A stretch of 64,000 bases of DNA from Gnetum montanum (lineage: Eukaryota > Streptophyta > Gnetopsida > Gnetales > Gnetaceae): positions 291,408 through 355,407 of the forward strand of contig MNCI01026431.1 of NCBI GenBank assembly GCA_015680685.1. The letters are read 5' to 3'. Every line of letters starts with the position of its first letter. The stretch's first letter is position 1. Shown piece by piece: positions 23,434 to 37,200 of this stretch. Below the pieces are notes generated by a model. That model ran no database searches, had not been told where the DNA came from, and saw nothing but the letters and a program-made list of their open reading frames with translations. A program made the translations under genes and the position numbers.

Positions 23434-24055
23434 TCCATGCCCATATTTGGGCTTAGGAAGGTGAAAAATGCCTTTGGAATTGTTAAAAACAACATTTTCA
23501 TGGGTTTTTGTAGGGGTATAGCCCCAACTATGTTGGAGCCATTTTCAGTAGTCATTGTAAGTACATTTTTAGTAGTCACAGTGACAACACTTTCAATAGT
23601 CAGAGGAGCTAGTGTAGTCACCACCAAGACCTAACAAAAGTGCAATGTTAGGATTGTTGGAATTTCCATTTTTCCAATAACAGCCAGCATAGTCATCCCA
23701 AGTCAACAACGGCTAGTGTAGACAACATTTATTACTAGGCATGAAACTTTCCAATAGATTCCATCATTTTTGCAATTTCTATTCATCTTTCCATTTCTAA
23801 CCTCTTTTCCCATTTCCACCACCTTTAGCATAGTCCACCATGGCTAGCATAGTTACAAAAATCCATTTACTATTTATGGTAAATGGATGGGTTTTGTGGG
23901 TGTAGTCCATTCCAAACTTACCATATATAGTAACTACACTGACAGTAGATGACCAACTACGCTGGTAGTAGTGACCATTGTAGCCCCATAATTAATGCTA
24001 ATTTGTCACTAATCAATGACAATCTATGATAGTTCCAAAAATAGAAACCCTAACC

Positions 24056-24063
24056 TATAAATA
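24056..24063 (+). promoter_or_regulatory. TATA box, 5' LTR of element A
   Basis: TATAAATA lies in the sequence CCTAACCTATAAATACTC, aligned with the TATA boxes of the other three LTRs of the family. Confidence 0.7.
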
Positions 24064-24870
24064 CTCAACACTAACACCATTTTATAGTTGTGAACTCTTG
24101 GCATTTTAAAACATTCTTGGCATGCCAATTATCTTTGGCACTCTGAGCACTTGGCATTGCAATAACTGTTGATAGTAATACCACTTTCCCATTTTCAGTA
24201 ACCACTTCCATCATCCATCAAACCCATTTGCAACCCAACTATACTTTTAGTATCAGAAACTAGCATTACCCTAGGCATAGAGACCCACACGTAATTTCCA
24301 TTGCACTGAAAGTGTAAATCCAATCCCATTACCACGTTGCAGATTTGGTGGAAATTGACAAAAGGTTGTAGTAGGCTGAAACTAGAAATAAACTGGATCA
24401 TTGAGACAACCTTTTCCAATGGACTTCAAGCTTCACCAAGCAACTTCCAATGCCCTTGGCGCAAACCTATACATCATGAACGTAATTCTTTTACATTTTT
24501 TTTTATAAATTTGGTTGTTTATGCTATGTAAGTTTTGATTTCCATTTTCATTTTTGCACTTATTTCTGTAACTATGATTCCATTTCCATTTTCATTTTCA
24601 GTTGGCCATTTTTGTTTACTTTCTCGTTTTTAGTAAGCGATTTCCATTTATGTTTTTATTTTTAGTAGGCCATATTTGTCTACATTTCTAGTCATGTTCA
24701 CAATTCCAAAACCAATTCCATTTTATGTTCTGTAAGTCCCTGGGTGATCAGCAAGACTATCCAAGGCACCCTAAGTCTCATTTTCTAGAGGTTGTTAGGA
24801 TTCAGGGTCAAGACTATTTTGGTGCTTGGATATTTCAATTTTCCCATTCCAGCAACTGAGATTTGTAACA

Positions 24871-25090
24871 CCAATAGTTTTCTAGCATTAGAAGGAGGGC
24901 CTCCACCCAAATTTTTGACCACAAATCCATTTTAGCCATTTTTGTGCTTTCAACATAGTTGTAAAACCAGTGCTACCTATTTGACCTTCTGCCATAAACA
25001 TTACTGTGGTAGTAGAAATAGAGTTGGGTATAGCTACAGATTTCTACAAATTTCCTATCTATTGCAACATCCATTTCATTTTTTGTCATT
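24871..25090 (+). other. Tat element A 5' leader, first part
   Basis: The sequence TTTTCTAGCATTAGAAGGAG and ACCACAAATCC match the start of element B's leader (26,687 onward). The leader breaks off at 25,090 at element B's LTR and resumes at 40,007. A primer-binding site is not recognisable. Confidence 0.65.
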
Positions 25091-26682
25091 CCTAAAACAC
25101 CACTAAAATTTCATGTTGTAACCTTCATTTTCTAACTTTGTAAATGTGAGATATGTAGTCCATGAACTACAATCTTGCATACTTCATCTTTTTGAAGCTA
25201 AAAAATGCTTTAAAAGTTATTATCTCCTTTTTTGCCAACTAGAAATAGGTACCCCATGTCCATATCTAGGCTTGGTAAGGTCAAAAATGCCTTTGGAATG
25301 ATCAAAAATGACATTTTTGTTGTTTTTTGTAGGGGTATAGTCCCAACTACGCTGGAGCCACCTGTAGTAGTCATTGGAACTACACTTGTAGTAGTTACTA
25401 TAATTACACTAGCTACATTAGCTACCTTTAGCATAGTCATCACCAGAAACTAGCAAAAGTGCAACATTGGAATTATTGGAATTTCTAGTTTCCAATAATG
25501 CCTAGCGTAGTCATTCCTTGTCAATAATGGCCATCATAGATTACATTCACCATCAGACATAATGCTTTCCAATGGGATCCATCATTTCTATAGTTTCCAT
25601 GCAACCTTCTAGTTCCCATCCCTTGTTCCATTTTTCAACACCTCCAACATAGTATGGATGGGCTTTGTGGATGTAGTTCATTCTAGACTTACCACAAATG
25701 GCAACTATGTTAATAGTTGTTCAATCGACTATGTTGAGAGTATTTAGTAGACTATGCTAAGAGAAGTTAGTGGACTATGCTAAGAAGACTATGCTAAGTA
25801 GACTACACTAATAGAAATAGCCATTGTAAATCTATAATCAATGGTAATCTATCAATAATTAATGACAGTCAATAGCAAGCCTAAAAACAACAACCCTAAC
25901 CCTATAAAAATCCAACATTGACACCATAACATGGTTTTGAATTTTGGCATTTTGCAACCTATACTTTGCTATTTCTGCATTTCATACAACAATTTTGAGC
26001 ACTTTGGCATTTTGAAAACCATATAGTACCAACAACATTTTTCATTCCCATCTGTCACAACCCATTGCAGACATTACGACCTCACCCAATAGTGTCGTTT
26101 GATAGCAAAAAATAGGATTACATTGAGCACAAAGACTCTCATGTGGTTTTCATTAGTCCAAACGTGCAATACCAATCCCATTTCCATTTCACAGACTTGG
26201 TGAAAATTAGAGAAAAGTTGTAGAAAACTAGAGGTAGGAACAAACCGGATTATGGAGGTAGCCTTCTCTAATGGACTTCAAGCTTTGACTAGCAGCTTCT
26301 TATGCCCTTAGCATAAGCTTATACTTTGTGAATCCAATTCTTTTATATTTTTATATATAAATTTGATTGTTTATCTTGTGCAATTTTTGGTTTCCATTTC
26401 ATTTCTGCATCTATTTTTGGAACTGCAATTTTGTTCTTGTTTCATTTTAACTAGATCCATCTATGTTTTTGTTTTTCTTCCCATTTTCATTTTTGATTTT
26501 GCATGCAAACTTGTTTACATTTCCATGGCCATTTTCTTTTATGTTTTCTAAGTCCCTAGGTGATTGGCAAGACCATCCAGGGCACCCTGAGTCTTATTTT
26601 TTGGAGGACCTTAGGATTCGGGGCTGAGGTTGCTATGCTGGATCTTTTAGTTTTAAAGTGACTAATTTTTTTGATTGCAATA
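25091..26682 (+). repeat. Tat element B 5' LTR
   Basis: About 1.59 kb, starting near TAAAACACCACT (original TG lost) and ending GCAATA (CA expected). Between 25,690 and 25,810 it has a run of at least five GACTATGCTAAG-type words. The TATA box (TATAAAAA) lies at 25,903-25,910. The wording of the 3' half (e.g. TTTTCTAAGTCCCTAGG) pairs it with the LTR at 38,686. Confidence 0.85.
25903..25910 (+). promoter_or_regulatory. TATA box, 5' LTR of element B
   Basis: TATAAAAA lies just downstream of the GACTATGCT word cluster and is aligned with 39,260-39,267 in the partner LTR. Confidence 0.65.
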
Positions 26683-26763
26683 ATTTTCTAATGCTAGAAG
26701 GAGGGCCTTTATCCAAGTTCTTGGCCACAAACCTATCTTATCCATTTTTTTCATTATGTTACT

Positions 26764-26975
26764 TATCAAAACCCATTCCATTGGGTTTTTTTAGCAAAAC
26801 CATTCTATTTCCTATTAAAACCCATTCCATTGGTCTTTGTTGTAGATTTTCCATTTGTTGTCAAAACCCATTTTGTTGGGTTTCCTGCAAAATTTTTTGT
26901 CTATTGTCAAAACCCATTTCATTGAGTTTTCCTACAAATTTTTTGTTTATTGTCAAAACCCATTCATGTTTTGTG
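26764..26975 (+). repeat. about 53-bp tandem repeats in leader of element B
   Basis: Four diverged units, each beginning AAAACCCATTYCATTGGGTTTT (a 22-base phrase with self-complementary ends AAAACCCA and TGGGTTTT) followed by T-rich sequence, could form small hairpins in the genomic RNA. The open frames here (26,658-27,151) are translations of this repeat. Confidence 0.8.
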
Positions 26976-27257
26976 TGTTCCATTTAGCGAACTCTATGTT
27001 TGGGATTTCATTTTCTAACATCCATTCTGTTTGGAGGATTCTGTTCTTTGGATTCCATTTTTCCGGCATTCCATTTTTGGGATTTTTTTCCCATTTTAAC
27101 CATTTAACAACCATCTTCTATTTCCTTTCTATTTTTGATCTACTACGCTAGTAGATTTTCCTACTTGCTACATCTTTTGCCAAAAATAGTAAAACCTTGA
27201 AAAAACACATTTTCAACATGTTTCTTAGCTAGTCTACCATTTTGCCCTTTAACTTTA

Positions 27258-30200
27258 CTAACACCAAATCTATCTAGCAGGCTATGAGGGTCTATGATCC
27301 TAAAGACCTTGTTGTAGTTGATTGTAGGTAGTCCTTAAGGTTAAGGAGAAAAAGTCCTAATTTCTTGGTCATAAACGAAGGCCACTATAACTTCATTTGT
27401 GCCAAGATCTAGGCTGTCCTATTCATTCCACATGGAAAAGCTAAAGCCAAATGTGAATATGAGCTTATCCACTATAATGGGAAGGAGTATATCCCTTCTC
27501 CATATGATAAAATGCCCTTGACTTCAACTTATGCGCAAATTCTATCTTAGATTATTGAGATGGAGGAAGATAATGAGAAGCCTAGCTCAGAAGAACAACG
27601 TGAAGAAAAGGATGAGTTTGGGGCTAATTTCGAACATGAAAACATCCTAGGTGAGATTTTTCAACAAATAATGTATAAAGCCACTATTACTACTTCAACT
27701 TCCATTGGTTCTTCCATGGGGTATGCCCCTCAACCTTTGTCTCCTGTTTATCCAACTATGTTTGGGCCCACACCAGTCATTCTTGCACACCAAATATAAT
27801 TGGTATTGTAGTCAACCACATGCCACTTCTCCATGCCATTTGCTATCGAACCATGATGCATATGACTTGTATCAATGGTTGTCACTACCACCAACCCATT
27901 GACCACCTAAGTGGGGCTCACCATGGGATCCCAAACAACCTAGGGGTCACATATCCATTTCATTCCATTTGTGCCCCAAATACTAGTGCAAACATCATTC
28001 TCTTTGTTTAATCCATTGAGCACTATGATAACTCAACATCTCCCTTCGGTGCCCCAACCAATAATCAGATCTCAAGCCTTGCAGCTTATACCTTAGCCCT
28101 TTGTCCAAACCCCACAACCAATAGGGGCACCTCAAGGCCTAAATTAGGCTTTCCAAATGATCTAGGAATTAACTAAAGAGCTAAGGAAGCTAAAAGCCTC
28201 AATATCCCAAGTTATGAAGATAATGAATTTCTACCAAGATGATCCCATTAGTCCCACAATCCCACTACTAACCCTTCCTCCTAGTGTCCCTTTGCCATAA
28301 TTCACCAAGTACAATGGCGAAGGTGATCCAAGCACTCACTTGATTACCTTTCACTGTAAGTTTTTGTTGTTTCAGGCGTGGTTGTATACCATTATGTGAA
28401 ATTTTCCCATGTCTTTGATGGGAGAAGCACTTAATTAGTACTGTGCCTTGCCAAGAGGATCAATATCCTCTTTGGATGAATTAATTTCATATTTTGTTAA
28501 CCATTTCAAGTACAACTTGAAACTAGATACCATGCTTGACCAACTAATGAAGGTCAAGCAAGGACCCCTTGAGCCCATGTAGAAGTTCATCCAATAATGG
28601 AACGTTCTACTAAATGAGATACTAGAGCCAATAGTTGAAATGCATCTCTTAGCTATCTTTAAGGGGATGGTTAACTACTTTATAAAGTCAAAATTATACT
28701 ATCTTAACCCATGGTCCCTTAGTCAAGCTTTTTCCCAAACTAAAAATATCGAAGATGTCGCAGATGCTAATCACAATTTTGCCTACATGGCATAATACAA
28801 CCAACATGAATGTAAAGATAAGGAGAAGGGTAGACAAAATAACATGTCCATAGTAACCATAACAAAGGAAAGTAAACCAAATAACTAGGGGCTAAATAAT
28901 AACCAACCTAAGGCTCCTGCAACCAACAATAACCAACCATCAACATATGGGGCCACTACATTGACTACCTCTAGGTCTAACTTTGCACAAAAAGATCAAT
29001 CCAACTACACTTAATTATCCCTTAATCCATCAAATCTATTAGATCAACTATTGAAAAGTGATAGGATTTAGTATAAACAAATGATCGAGAATGTCCACAA
29101 GAGGCATGATAGGTTGTGCGAGATAGCCAAGGATCCTACCTAGGCAATCAAAGATGACCCCCTATACCCAAATACTTTAAGCTTGATTGCTTTTACCATT
29201 ACCATCAATTGCTAGATCATGACACTAACTTTTTCCTTACACTTAAAGATGAACTGCAAAATATGATCGATAGGGATGAGTTAGTGTTGGACACATCTAA
29301 TCCCTTTAGGCCTTAGAATCAATTGATGCATGTGTACAAAGACTCCTTGAGCACCAACAATAGCTCATACACCATAGCAACATTCAACATTCACAACAAC
29401 CAAAGGCCTGCAAGGGAACTATTTGTGATCAGAGTGCCTCCTCACAATGAAAGGGGTCCTTCAGCTTCCATTAGTGCAAGGTCCCCCTTTGTTGTAAGGG
29501 TACCATCACCAGTAAGGGTACCATCACCAGTGCTCCCTAAAGAGCCCTTTGTGATTAGGGTGCCCCATCTTGCTACAACCTAGTTTACCTCGACAACAGA
29601 ACAACAACCTCTTGTGGTGGCCAATGCTACATCTTCTTCCTTACAACCAACTAGGGATAACAAGAAATTCCAAACTAAACAAAGGAAGAAGGCTGTGTAG
29701 AAAGGCAAAAACAACATTGATAAGCAAAACAAGTTAGCAAAGGAAGTGGGATTGTTGAAGCCCACTTCCATTTCAGCTATTCCCATGGCTTTTGTGACCC
29801 AACCCACTTTAACAAGTAAACCATAGGAAGAGGCAAAACCTGCAAAATAAGCTTAAGAGACTAGGAAACAACAACATAAACATGAAGTCTATATTTTGGA
29901 ATGCATGGAGGAAGTGAAAAACACCAAAGCAAGGAATAATAATGACTTCCTCAATGCAATGGAATAGGTTAAACAATTGCTTAAATAAAAGAACATAACC
30001 TTAAGCTTGTATGACCAGGTCATGACTTCCGCTGCCCACCATGAAGCATTGGTTAGGATGTTGATATCCATTCCTGTCAGCAAGGATGTCCTTGCTAATG
30101 AGGAGTCTATCCATGTAGTCATGGTACCCTCTTCACCCAAGGAATCAAAGTTGACATTGCTAGCATTTTGTAACAGTGAAATTAAGATGGATCCCCAAAA

Positions 30201-30867
30201 TGATGAAGTAACCGAAGCACCTCTATGTATCACCATATGAGTTGGGCAGTATAAAGTACATAGGATGTATGTAGATGATAGGGCTTGATAGAATAGATGC
30301 CATGCCCTATACTATTGTTGAATGCTTAGGCCTAATAGAACAGATGCAACACATAATGAGCTCGACCCTTAAATATTTTAATGAATTATGAGTTGTGGTT
30401 AAAGGTTCCATCTCTCTAGAATTTGTGGCAGGGGAGTAATTCCCCACAACAATAGATTTCTTGGTAGTAGAGGAGACACCAAGATTCAACCTTATCTTGG
30501 AAAGACCTTGGCTAGCCCAATTGTGGGCTATATCCTCATCCATTCACCAAGAAATTCACCTACATTAGTAGGGAGGTGAAATAGTTATTCATGATGAAAG
30601 CACAGTTCCCTTAGTTGTTAACAACTTCGATGTAGAGCAAGGATTTGAAGTAGAATTTTAGGAAGAAACCCTACCATTGGCCATGAAGTCAAAGAGGTAG
30701 ATGGAGTCAAAAAGGCTAAACCAAATGACTAGGAATCCATCGATGCATCATGGGACAAGCTCCCCTTCAACATTACTAGTGAAGAAGATGGAGAGTATAA
30801 ACTAGTGCAAAATAGGCCATATGCATTCCCCAATCTCTCAAAGATTAGAAAGAACTTAAACAAGTGA
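27258..30867 (+). pseudogene. Tat element B gag-protease
   Basis: The N-terminal part reads VYDPKDLVVVD near 27,291 and GKEYIPSPYDKMPLTSTYAQ near 27,482. The capsid block is KYNGEGDPSTHLITF near 28,301, GEALNQY-like, LPRGSISSLDELISYFVNHF, MKVKQGPLEP and LLAIFKGMVNYFIKSKLYYL to about 28,700. A degraded zinc region near 29,185 has Tyr where Cys is expected. The protease part (30,000-30,867) has a Glu/Ser-rich linker, a damaged active site near 30,270, and FLVVEETPRFNLILERPWL near 30,450 (consensus LGRPWL). It ends with SKIRKNLNK then TGA. The same stop occurs in element A, so it is a genuine gag-protease terminus, not decay. Several premature stops are present. Confidence 0.85.
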
Positions 30868-31593
30868 AGTACCCTCCTAATCCTTTCCACATCCTATATG
30901 ATTACAACATTATAACTATATGTATTCCAATAGCCTAGTTTATGCTTTATTTACTTTAGTATCTATGACTTTATTTTCTTTTATGCTAAATTCATTATAC
31001 CTTAAATTTTACGTTTTACTTTGCATTCTTTTACTTGTGAAGCCTTTTTTTCTTTCGCTCGAAGAAAAGCCAAAAAAATAAAAACATAAAAATTCATAAA
31101 ACATAAAATATTGAAAAAAATCCATTCTTTTTTATTTAGCACAATGGTTTGCCAAGACCTTAAAATAGCATCATGATCCACTAAGATGTTAAACTAGCAC
31201 CATGACTTGCCATGACCTAAAACTGGTAAGTACCGAATGACCTACCATGGCCTTAAATTGGCAAAATAACCTTATACCCTAATTTTTCTTTATTTTACAA
31301 CCTCATTACATGGTTTTTTAACTCTCCATCACATGACAACCAAGTCTAGCCAATGTAGCCAAAACATAGATTATAATATTGAATGATAACATATGCAAAA
31401 CCATATCACTATAACATCATAACAAAACTTAAAACTTGGAACTTAAATTTTTTTTTTGAAATTAAAGTTAAAGTCAAAATTATTAGAATATTGTAGCCAA
31501 ATAAATCATCCAAAACATAAACTATTTGGCTAATACTAGACATACATCATCATTAACATGAAATTAAAACAATTAGAAAGATAACTGGTGGAA
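30868..31593. other. spacer after protease in element B, with tandem phrases
   Basis: This is AT-rich. At 31,140-31,270 there are diverged tandem units of the form TGGCCTACCATGGCCTTAAACTGGCA, the same family seen at 44,107-44,285 and 59,790-59,945. The rest contains the 3' flank of the antisense gene. Confidence 0.6.
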
Positions 31594-34266
31594 CTAAGTG
31601 GCGTCCATAGGAGGAGGTAAAGGATCATCTCTATCCTCACCATTGGGGCCACTGTCATTATCTAGTGCTTGTGACATGACAACACAAAACTAATAAGTAA
31701 GCAATGTGCATAAAAAATGAAATGAGTGGCTTAAATAAAGAAAACCAAAACTAAAACCAAGCAAACTTGAGGCAGTGTTGGAACTGTATACTCTTTGAGA
31801 AAGTTCTAAAGGCCAGCCTCTAGATGGTGAAGGAGTTGTTCTTTAGACATGTTGGTCTAGTTCATGCCCCTAAGATTAATACCCATTAGGATATTAATCT
31901 TATCAACATCACTCCATGCAAGGAGCTCATGCGAGAACATGGTGGTAGATGTTTCCTTTGATGCAGTAGTGACCTAACGAGTAGGGAAGTCCTCCATGAC
32001 CAAATCAGCAGGCAAGGGAGGTAATGAATTTGCCTTCAGTGGCTTGTTTACCTCCCTTACTTATGCTCCACTACCTATCTGGCTAGGGCAACCTTACCTT
32101 GAAGTGCACCCCAATAACAAGCCCAAGTTGTCTCCTTCATGCACAAGGAGTTTTTGTTGTTCGCTTGGGCTTCTATGAAGTACCTACAAACCTAGACATC
32201 TATTACTTCTACCCTTAGCTTCTAATTCTCCTTCCTTAATGCTACAAATTATTCCCATAGGAACTCATTGGAGTGTTTGCATTTCCATAAAGACTTGGCA
32301 CATGAGAGTGCACATCCAATGACACCCTCATATAGTTTACATGTGACATTGTCCAAATCAGCAAGCAAGGGAGGTAATGCATCCACCTTAACCTACTTGT
32401 TTGGGTTCCATCTTAGTTTAGGCACTATAACCAACATAACGTAACATCCAACAAGTATAAGCACTTAGCAACAGAAGCTATATAACCATAGAAACTAAAC
32501 ACAAACAAAGATAAAATATAAAAAAACCAAAAAATATAACGTAAAAAGAATAATAATTAAGGTGAAATGAGCTAAAACTCTTACTAATCTTAGGAGCTAT
32601 GTACTACAACTGGCTGATCATATCTTTAGCCACACCCTACATGAATTTAAGTTTATCAAGGGTTTCCACCCAAGGTTGCATGTGGATGGTAGAAGTGGAA
32701 GCTTTTGCCTGTGGCTCTCGGGCTACAACAAGTGCAATAAGCAATTAACAATCATAGCTAAAAATAGACATGAACCAACAAGAAATAATAGGTACAACAC
32801 TTAAAAATCAAAAATCGTACATACCAAAGAGATCTTTCAATATGGAAATGGGAGGTTCACTCATGTGTGGGTCCTCCAACATAGCATCAAAGTGGCCCAT
32901 GGAAGGAAGAGGAGGTAAACCTTTGCCCTGCACATCATCATCATCATGTCTTAATATCTCCTCTTCTTGGTGTAGTAATTCTTCTTCCTCTTGACGTCTT
33001 TGCTTTCCCTTAGCAGCTACAATTGTGACCTTGGCTTTCCATTCCTAATGCTCATCTGCAAGAACATTAATCATAAGAACATAGAGCCACTTAGCACATT
33101 TTTTCTAGCAAAAAAAAAAATGACTAACTTGAAACCTTAAACTTTAGAATAGACTAATGAAATAATAAACCAAGACATAACATACCTCTCACTTCTTGGT
33201 GTACATCTCTAAGTTTAATGGACAACTTGTATCTCTTCATAGGCTCTACAGTCATTGGTGTTGATTCATCAATCAAAGGCCTTTTGAGCTTATCCCTAGC
33301 TTATCCCTTAGCCTCTTTGTGTAGCCTTCAAGCCTTTTTAGTACTAGCTAGTGCTGTCGGAGGTTTAGCCTCGGTGTAGTTAGGGGATACACAATGCCTA
33401 CCAATCATATCCTTGGTAGAGATGCATAGCGACTCACCCATGGCTTTTGGCGGGTCTTGGACCTATGTGGTCAGAGCAAGGAGCTTGATCCAAGTTTTGG
33501 TAAGTTGGAATGGATCTTGGGTAACCCATCGTCCACCTTGTCTCGCTAGTAGGAACTCAGCAAACCTCCGCAAGTAAGCCATGAAGAGCACATAGTGCAC
33601 ATGGCACATAGTGTGGAGGTTGATGTGAAGCTTTTGAATCTCACTTTGAAGACCAAAAACCATGTATGTAGTTCAATTAAACTGAGTATCCTTGGTAAGC
33701 ACTTACTTCATGGCCCAATCCTACTCCATGTCTAAGACCTTCCCCTGTGATAATAGTTTAGGAAACACCTAGGAACCGAACAAGAAATACATTTTTGTAA
33801 CCAATGGAGACTCGATCTCTTTTAAGGTGTATCCCTTGCTACTGTTTAAAAGTAGAAAAATTAAAAATTGAACTGTTTACATAGAAACAAAAAATAAAAG
33901 TGGTGTTGCTTTTTTAGGCAGAAAAGATAGAAAACACATGAAATTCATGGGAAATACATTTAAAATCCAACATAACCAAAGTCCAAAGCCCAAGTAACAT
34001 AAAAAATGCATAAACATGGCTAGATTTATGGTGGGATTTTTACAAAATTTAAAACAACAAATATACAACTATAGATCTAAAAATGGAATAGGAACTAGAA
34101 AATGGAAACCAAAATTGAACAAAAAACTAATAAGAATGATGTACTTTGGAAACACTATGGTAGAACCTTGCCCAATCCTTGGGCATGGCAGATGTGCTAA
34201 TGTGTCAACATTGGCCTCTACCTCCTTCAATGTAGGATTCCTCATAGGTGCAATCTTCTTCACCAT
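31594..34266 (-). pseudogene. antisense multi-exon gene, deleted copy in element B
   Basis: This is the second copy of the gene described at 44,590-49,846. Exons that can be placed by GT-AG signals: exon 1 34,266-34,145 (MVKKIAPMRNPTLKEVEANV; 122 bp as in A), part of exon 4 about 33,845-33,186 (KGYTLKEIESPLVTKMYFLF), exon 5 33,055-32,825 (231 bp), exon 6 32,722-32,585 (138 bp as in A), exon 7 32,424-31,768, and exon 8 31,668-31,594 (25 codons including the stop, as in A). Exons 2 and 3 and the start of 4 are missing through one deletion from intron 1 into exon 4. The acceptor of exon 8 has AA instead of AG. It is clearly inactive, but exon edges agree with copy A. Confidence 0.78.
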
Positions 34267-34299
34267 GATGCTAAGGGAGAGTTAGAAAACTTTGAAAAT

Positions 34300-37200
34300 T
34301 CTAGGTTCTAGAGCAACTATGTTGGTTGTGGTGCAAGCATTGAATGGACTACACTAGGAGTAGTCCACTAGTAGCTACTACTACACTAGGCAAGGTAGTG
34401 GGCAACACCAATAATTGTAGAGCTCTCTCATTGGGGCATAGCGTTAGTAGAATGGGAGGTAACAATGTTTTTTCTTATATGTTTATAAATTTATACCCAC
34501 CAAAAAAAAATCACCCAAATGTAAATCCTAGTTTTTAGGAATATGATGGGGTTATTATGGAAAGTTGCTATCTTTTTGGCTGGGCCTCACAAGAGACATT
34601 CCCAAGGATGGCATAGAAGGCCATGACTAAACTAAAAATTATGGTTTCTTGGATCGACTATGCTGGGGTTAGGATTCCCAAAAACCATGGGAAACTTCCA
34701 ACACCATTTCACATCCATTCTATCTCTCTAGGATTTGAATTAGGTGCCCTATAACTCAAGCATAAGGTCAAGTATAGTAGCTATTAGGCAAAACATCAAG
34801 ACTATGCTAAAGGGGGATGGGAACTACGTTGGGCTAACATATTCCAAGGAACTGCTAGTGTAGTCAATGATGGGATGGACTTTTGGAAGCCCATCGAACC
34901 TCCCAAAGCCTCCAAGCTAACCATCCAAGCTCACCAAACCTTGTCCAAAACCCATGACAACATTGAAACTTGATTGAAAACATATCAATCATTACAAAAA
35001 TCAAGCTTCTTCACTGACTACACTAAGGAAGTGAAGGACTATGCAGGGCCACTGTAGTCCTAATCATTGCCTAGCATAGTTCAACATCACCACTTGTATC
35101 TTGCAACCCTAGACACCACTTCTAGCCCATTCAACCCCCAATCAACATTGAATTGATATACCGTTTTCCTCAATCCTAGTTTGAGCCTCCGACAAGCTTG
35201 ATACATCATCGATTATAGCAAATAGCACCACTTTTTTTTCCTCTTCCCCATGACTACGTAGGGGAGGACTAGGGACTATGCTAGGCTAGTGTAGTCCTAA
35301 GTCCTAGAGGTAGTAAAAACCCTTGCACACCTCCTAAACTACCTTCTGAAGGCTCCACACCTTGCCAAGACCCCTAGTAAACCCAAACTAATAGTCGATG
35401 GACTAAAAAAGCTTAAGAAAACCAACAAAATTGTGTTCGCACATGGGACTACATTAGGAACTAGGAGGACTATGCTGGGCTAGCATAGTCCTAGCCTAAG
35501 GCCAGCATAGTCCATCTCAAATGGATGAAATAGGCCAAAACAAAGGAAAAATTGACATATGAAAAATCCTAAAATCATATTCTAAGACCATTCTAACCTT
35601 TAAATCTCATTTCTTCATAGTTTCTGACATCTCCGACTATGACTACACTGGAGTAAGGAAAGGACTACGTTGGGCTAGTGTAGTCCCCCAAAATTTGATT
35701 GGAAAATTGCTAGGAAAGACCTACAACTGCCTCCAATTGACTCTAAAACCTTATCCTAGGCATTTTAGTATCAAACCATCCCATTTTTTATTATTTCTGA
35801 CTACCATAAACTAGACTACGTTGGAAGAGAAGTAGGACTATGCTAGGCCAATTTAGTCCCTCGCCATGGCCAGCATAGTCCCTTAAAAACTATCCAAGAA
35901 CCATTCCAAATGACCTAGAACTCATGTTGAGAATCCCATGAAGCTTTCCTAAGATTCTATGACCTCTAAAATTGCATATTTTCATGATTTTTTACATCCA
36001 TCACTTGACTACACTGGAGGAGGGAGAGGATATGCTGGGCTAGTGTAGTCCATGCCTAGGCCAATGTAGTTCCTCTCAAAGTTGACAAAATTCATCAAAA
36101 GCAATTAAAACTAACCTTTGAGAAACCTTAGATCTCCATTTAGAACTATCTATAGGAAAATCTTGCAGGTGTCCATCATTTTGATCACCATGAAATTGGA
36201 CTACGTTGGGGGAGATAAAAACTATGTTGGGCTAGCATAGTCCCACTTCCAAGCTAGTGTAGTCCCCTTTAGAATATGTAGAAAAGCCTAAGAACCACTT
36301 AGATTGACATTGGAAAGCCAAGAATGCTATTTGAAGTCATCTAAATTGCAAAACCTATAATTTTTTTAACTTTTTAAACCTCCTGGAATGGGACTATGTT
36401 GAGGGAGATGAGGACTATGCTGGGCCAGTGTAGTCCACTCCTAGGCCAAGCATAGTCCTCAAAAAATTGATGAAATTTGTCAAAAATGATTTAAACTAGT
36501 ATTGATAGAACCTTTCCCAAGCCCATGTAGCTTCAAAACCTTCTTTTCTTACCATTTCTAACCACTCCCATCATGACTATGCTGAAGTAGGATGAGGACT
36601 ATGTTGGGCCGACATAGTCCATCTCTAGGCCCAGTGTAGTCCCTCAAAATTACATAAAAAACTTTCCAAAATTGCCTAAGATCATTGCTAGAAGACCCCA
36701 AAACCTTGCTAGTACTTCTATTGACCATGAGAACCTCTATTGACTACTACAAACCTGAACTATGTTGGGAATGGATGAGACTATGCTACATTAGCATAGT
36801 CCATATTTTGACTCCAAAAACAAGCCACACATGATCTAGAAAGCACCTCTATCAAATAAAGGACACAAAAAGACTCCCAAACCTTTCATTTGATTCAAAA
36901 TTCACCATTTTGGGCTCTTAATGCATGACTACATTGAGGAGAGACTGAGGCTACGTTGGGCCAACATAGTCCTTCCCAATCTATAGCATAGTCCACTCTA
37001 AATTGATCAAAATGTACACCAAATCATCTCTTAATGAAACCTAGGGCATCGTTGTAACCAGTCTTGACATGGAACCCAAATTTTCTTACCTTTTTTGACC
37101 CTTGCAATCTTACTACACTAAGGATAAGTTAGGACTAAGCTAGGCTAACATAGTCCACTCCAGGCTCAGTGTAGTCCTTATATACTTGCCTAAGAAATTG

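Larger units (their letters stand above)
21013..24870 (+). repeat. Tat element A 5' LTR, split by a 2.24-kb insertion
   Basis: The two parts, 21,013-21,192 and 23,434-24,870, align with the 3' LTR 60,899-62,467. The start is near TGAAACACCACC and the end is GTAACA. The U3 part has the AACTAC...AGTAGTCA repeats (23,525-23,625), and a TATA box, TATAAATA, lies at 24,056-24,063. The open frames 23,289-23,634 and 24,195-24,531 are LTR shadows. Confidence 0.88.

Noticed and set aside
23289-23634. ORFs in LTRs (also 25,210-25,453, 38,611-38,808, 61,026-61,360) with Thr/Val repeats
   Set aside because: They come from the 24-bp U3 repeats read on either strand, and all four LTRs give the same pattern.
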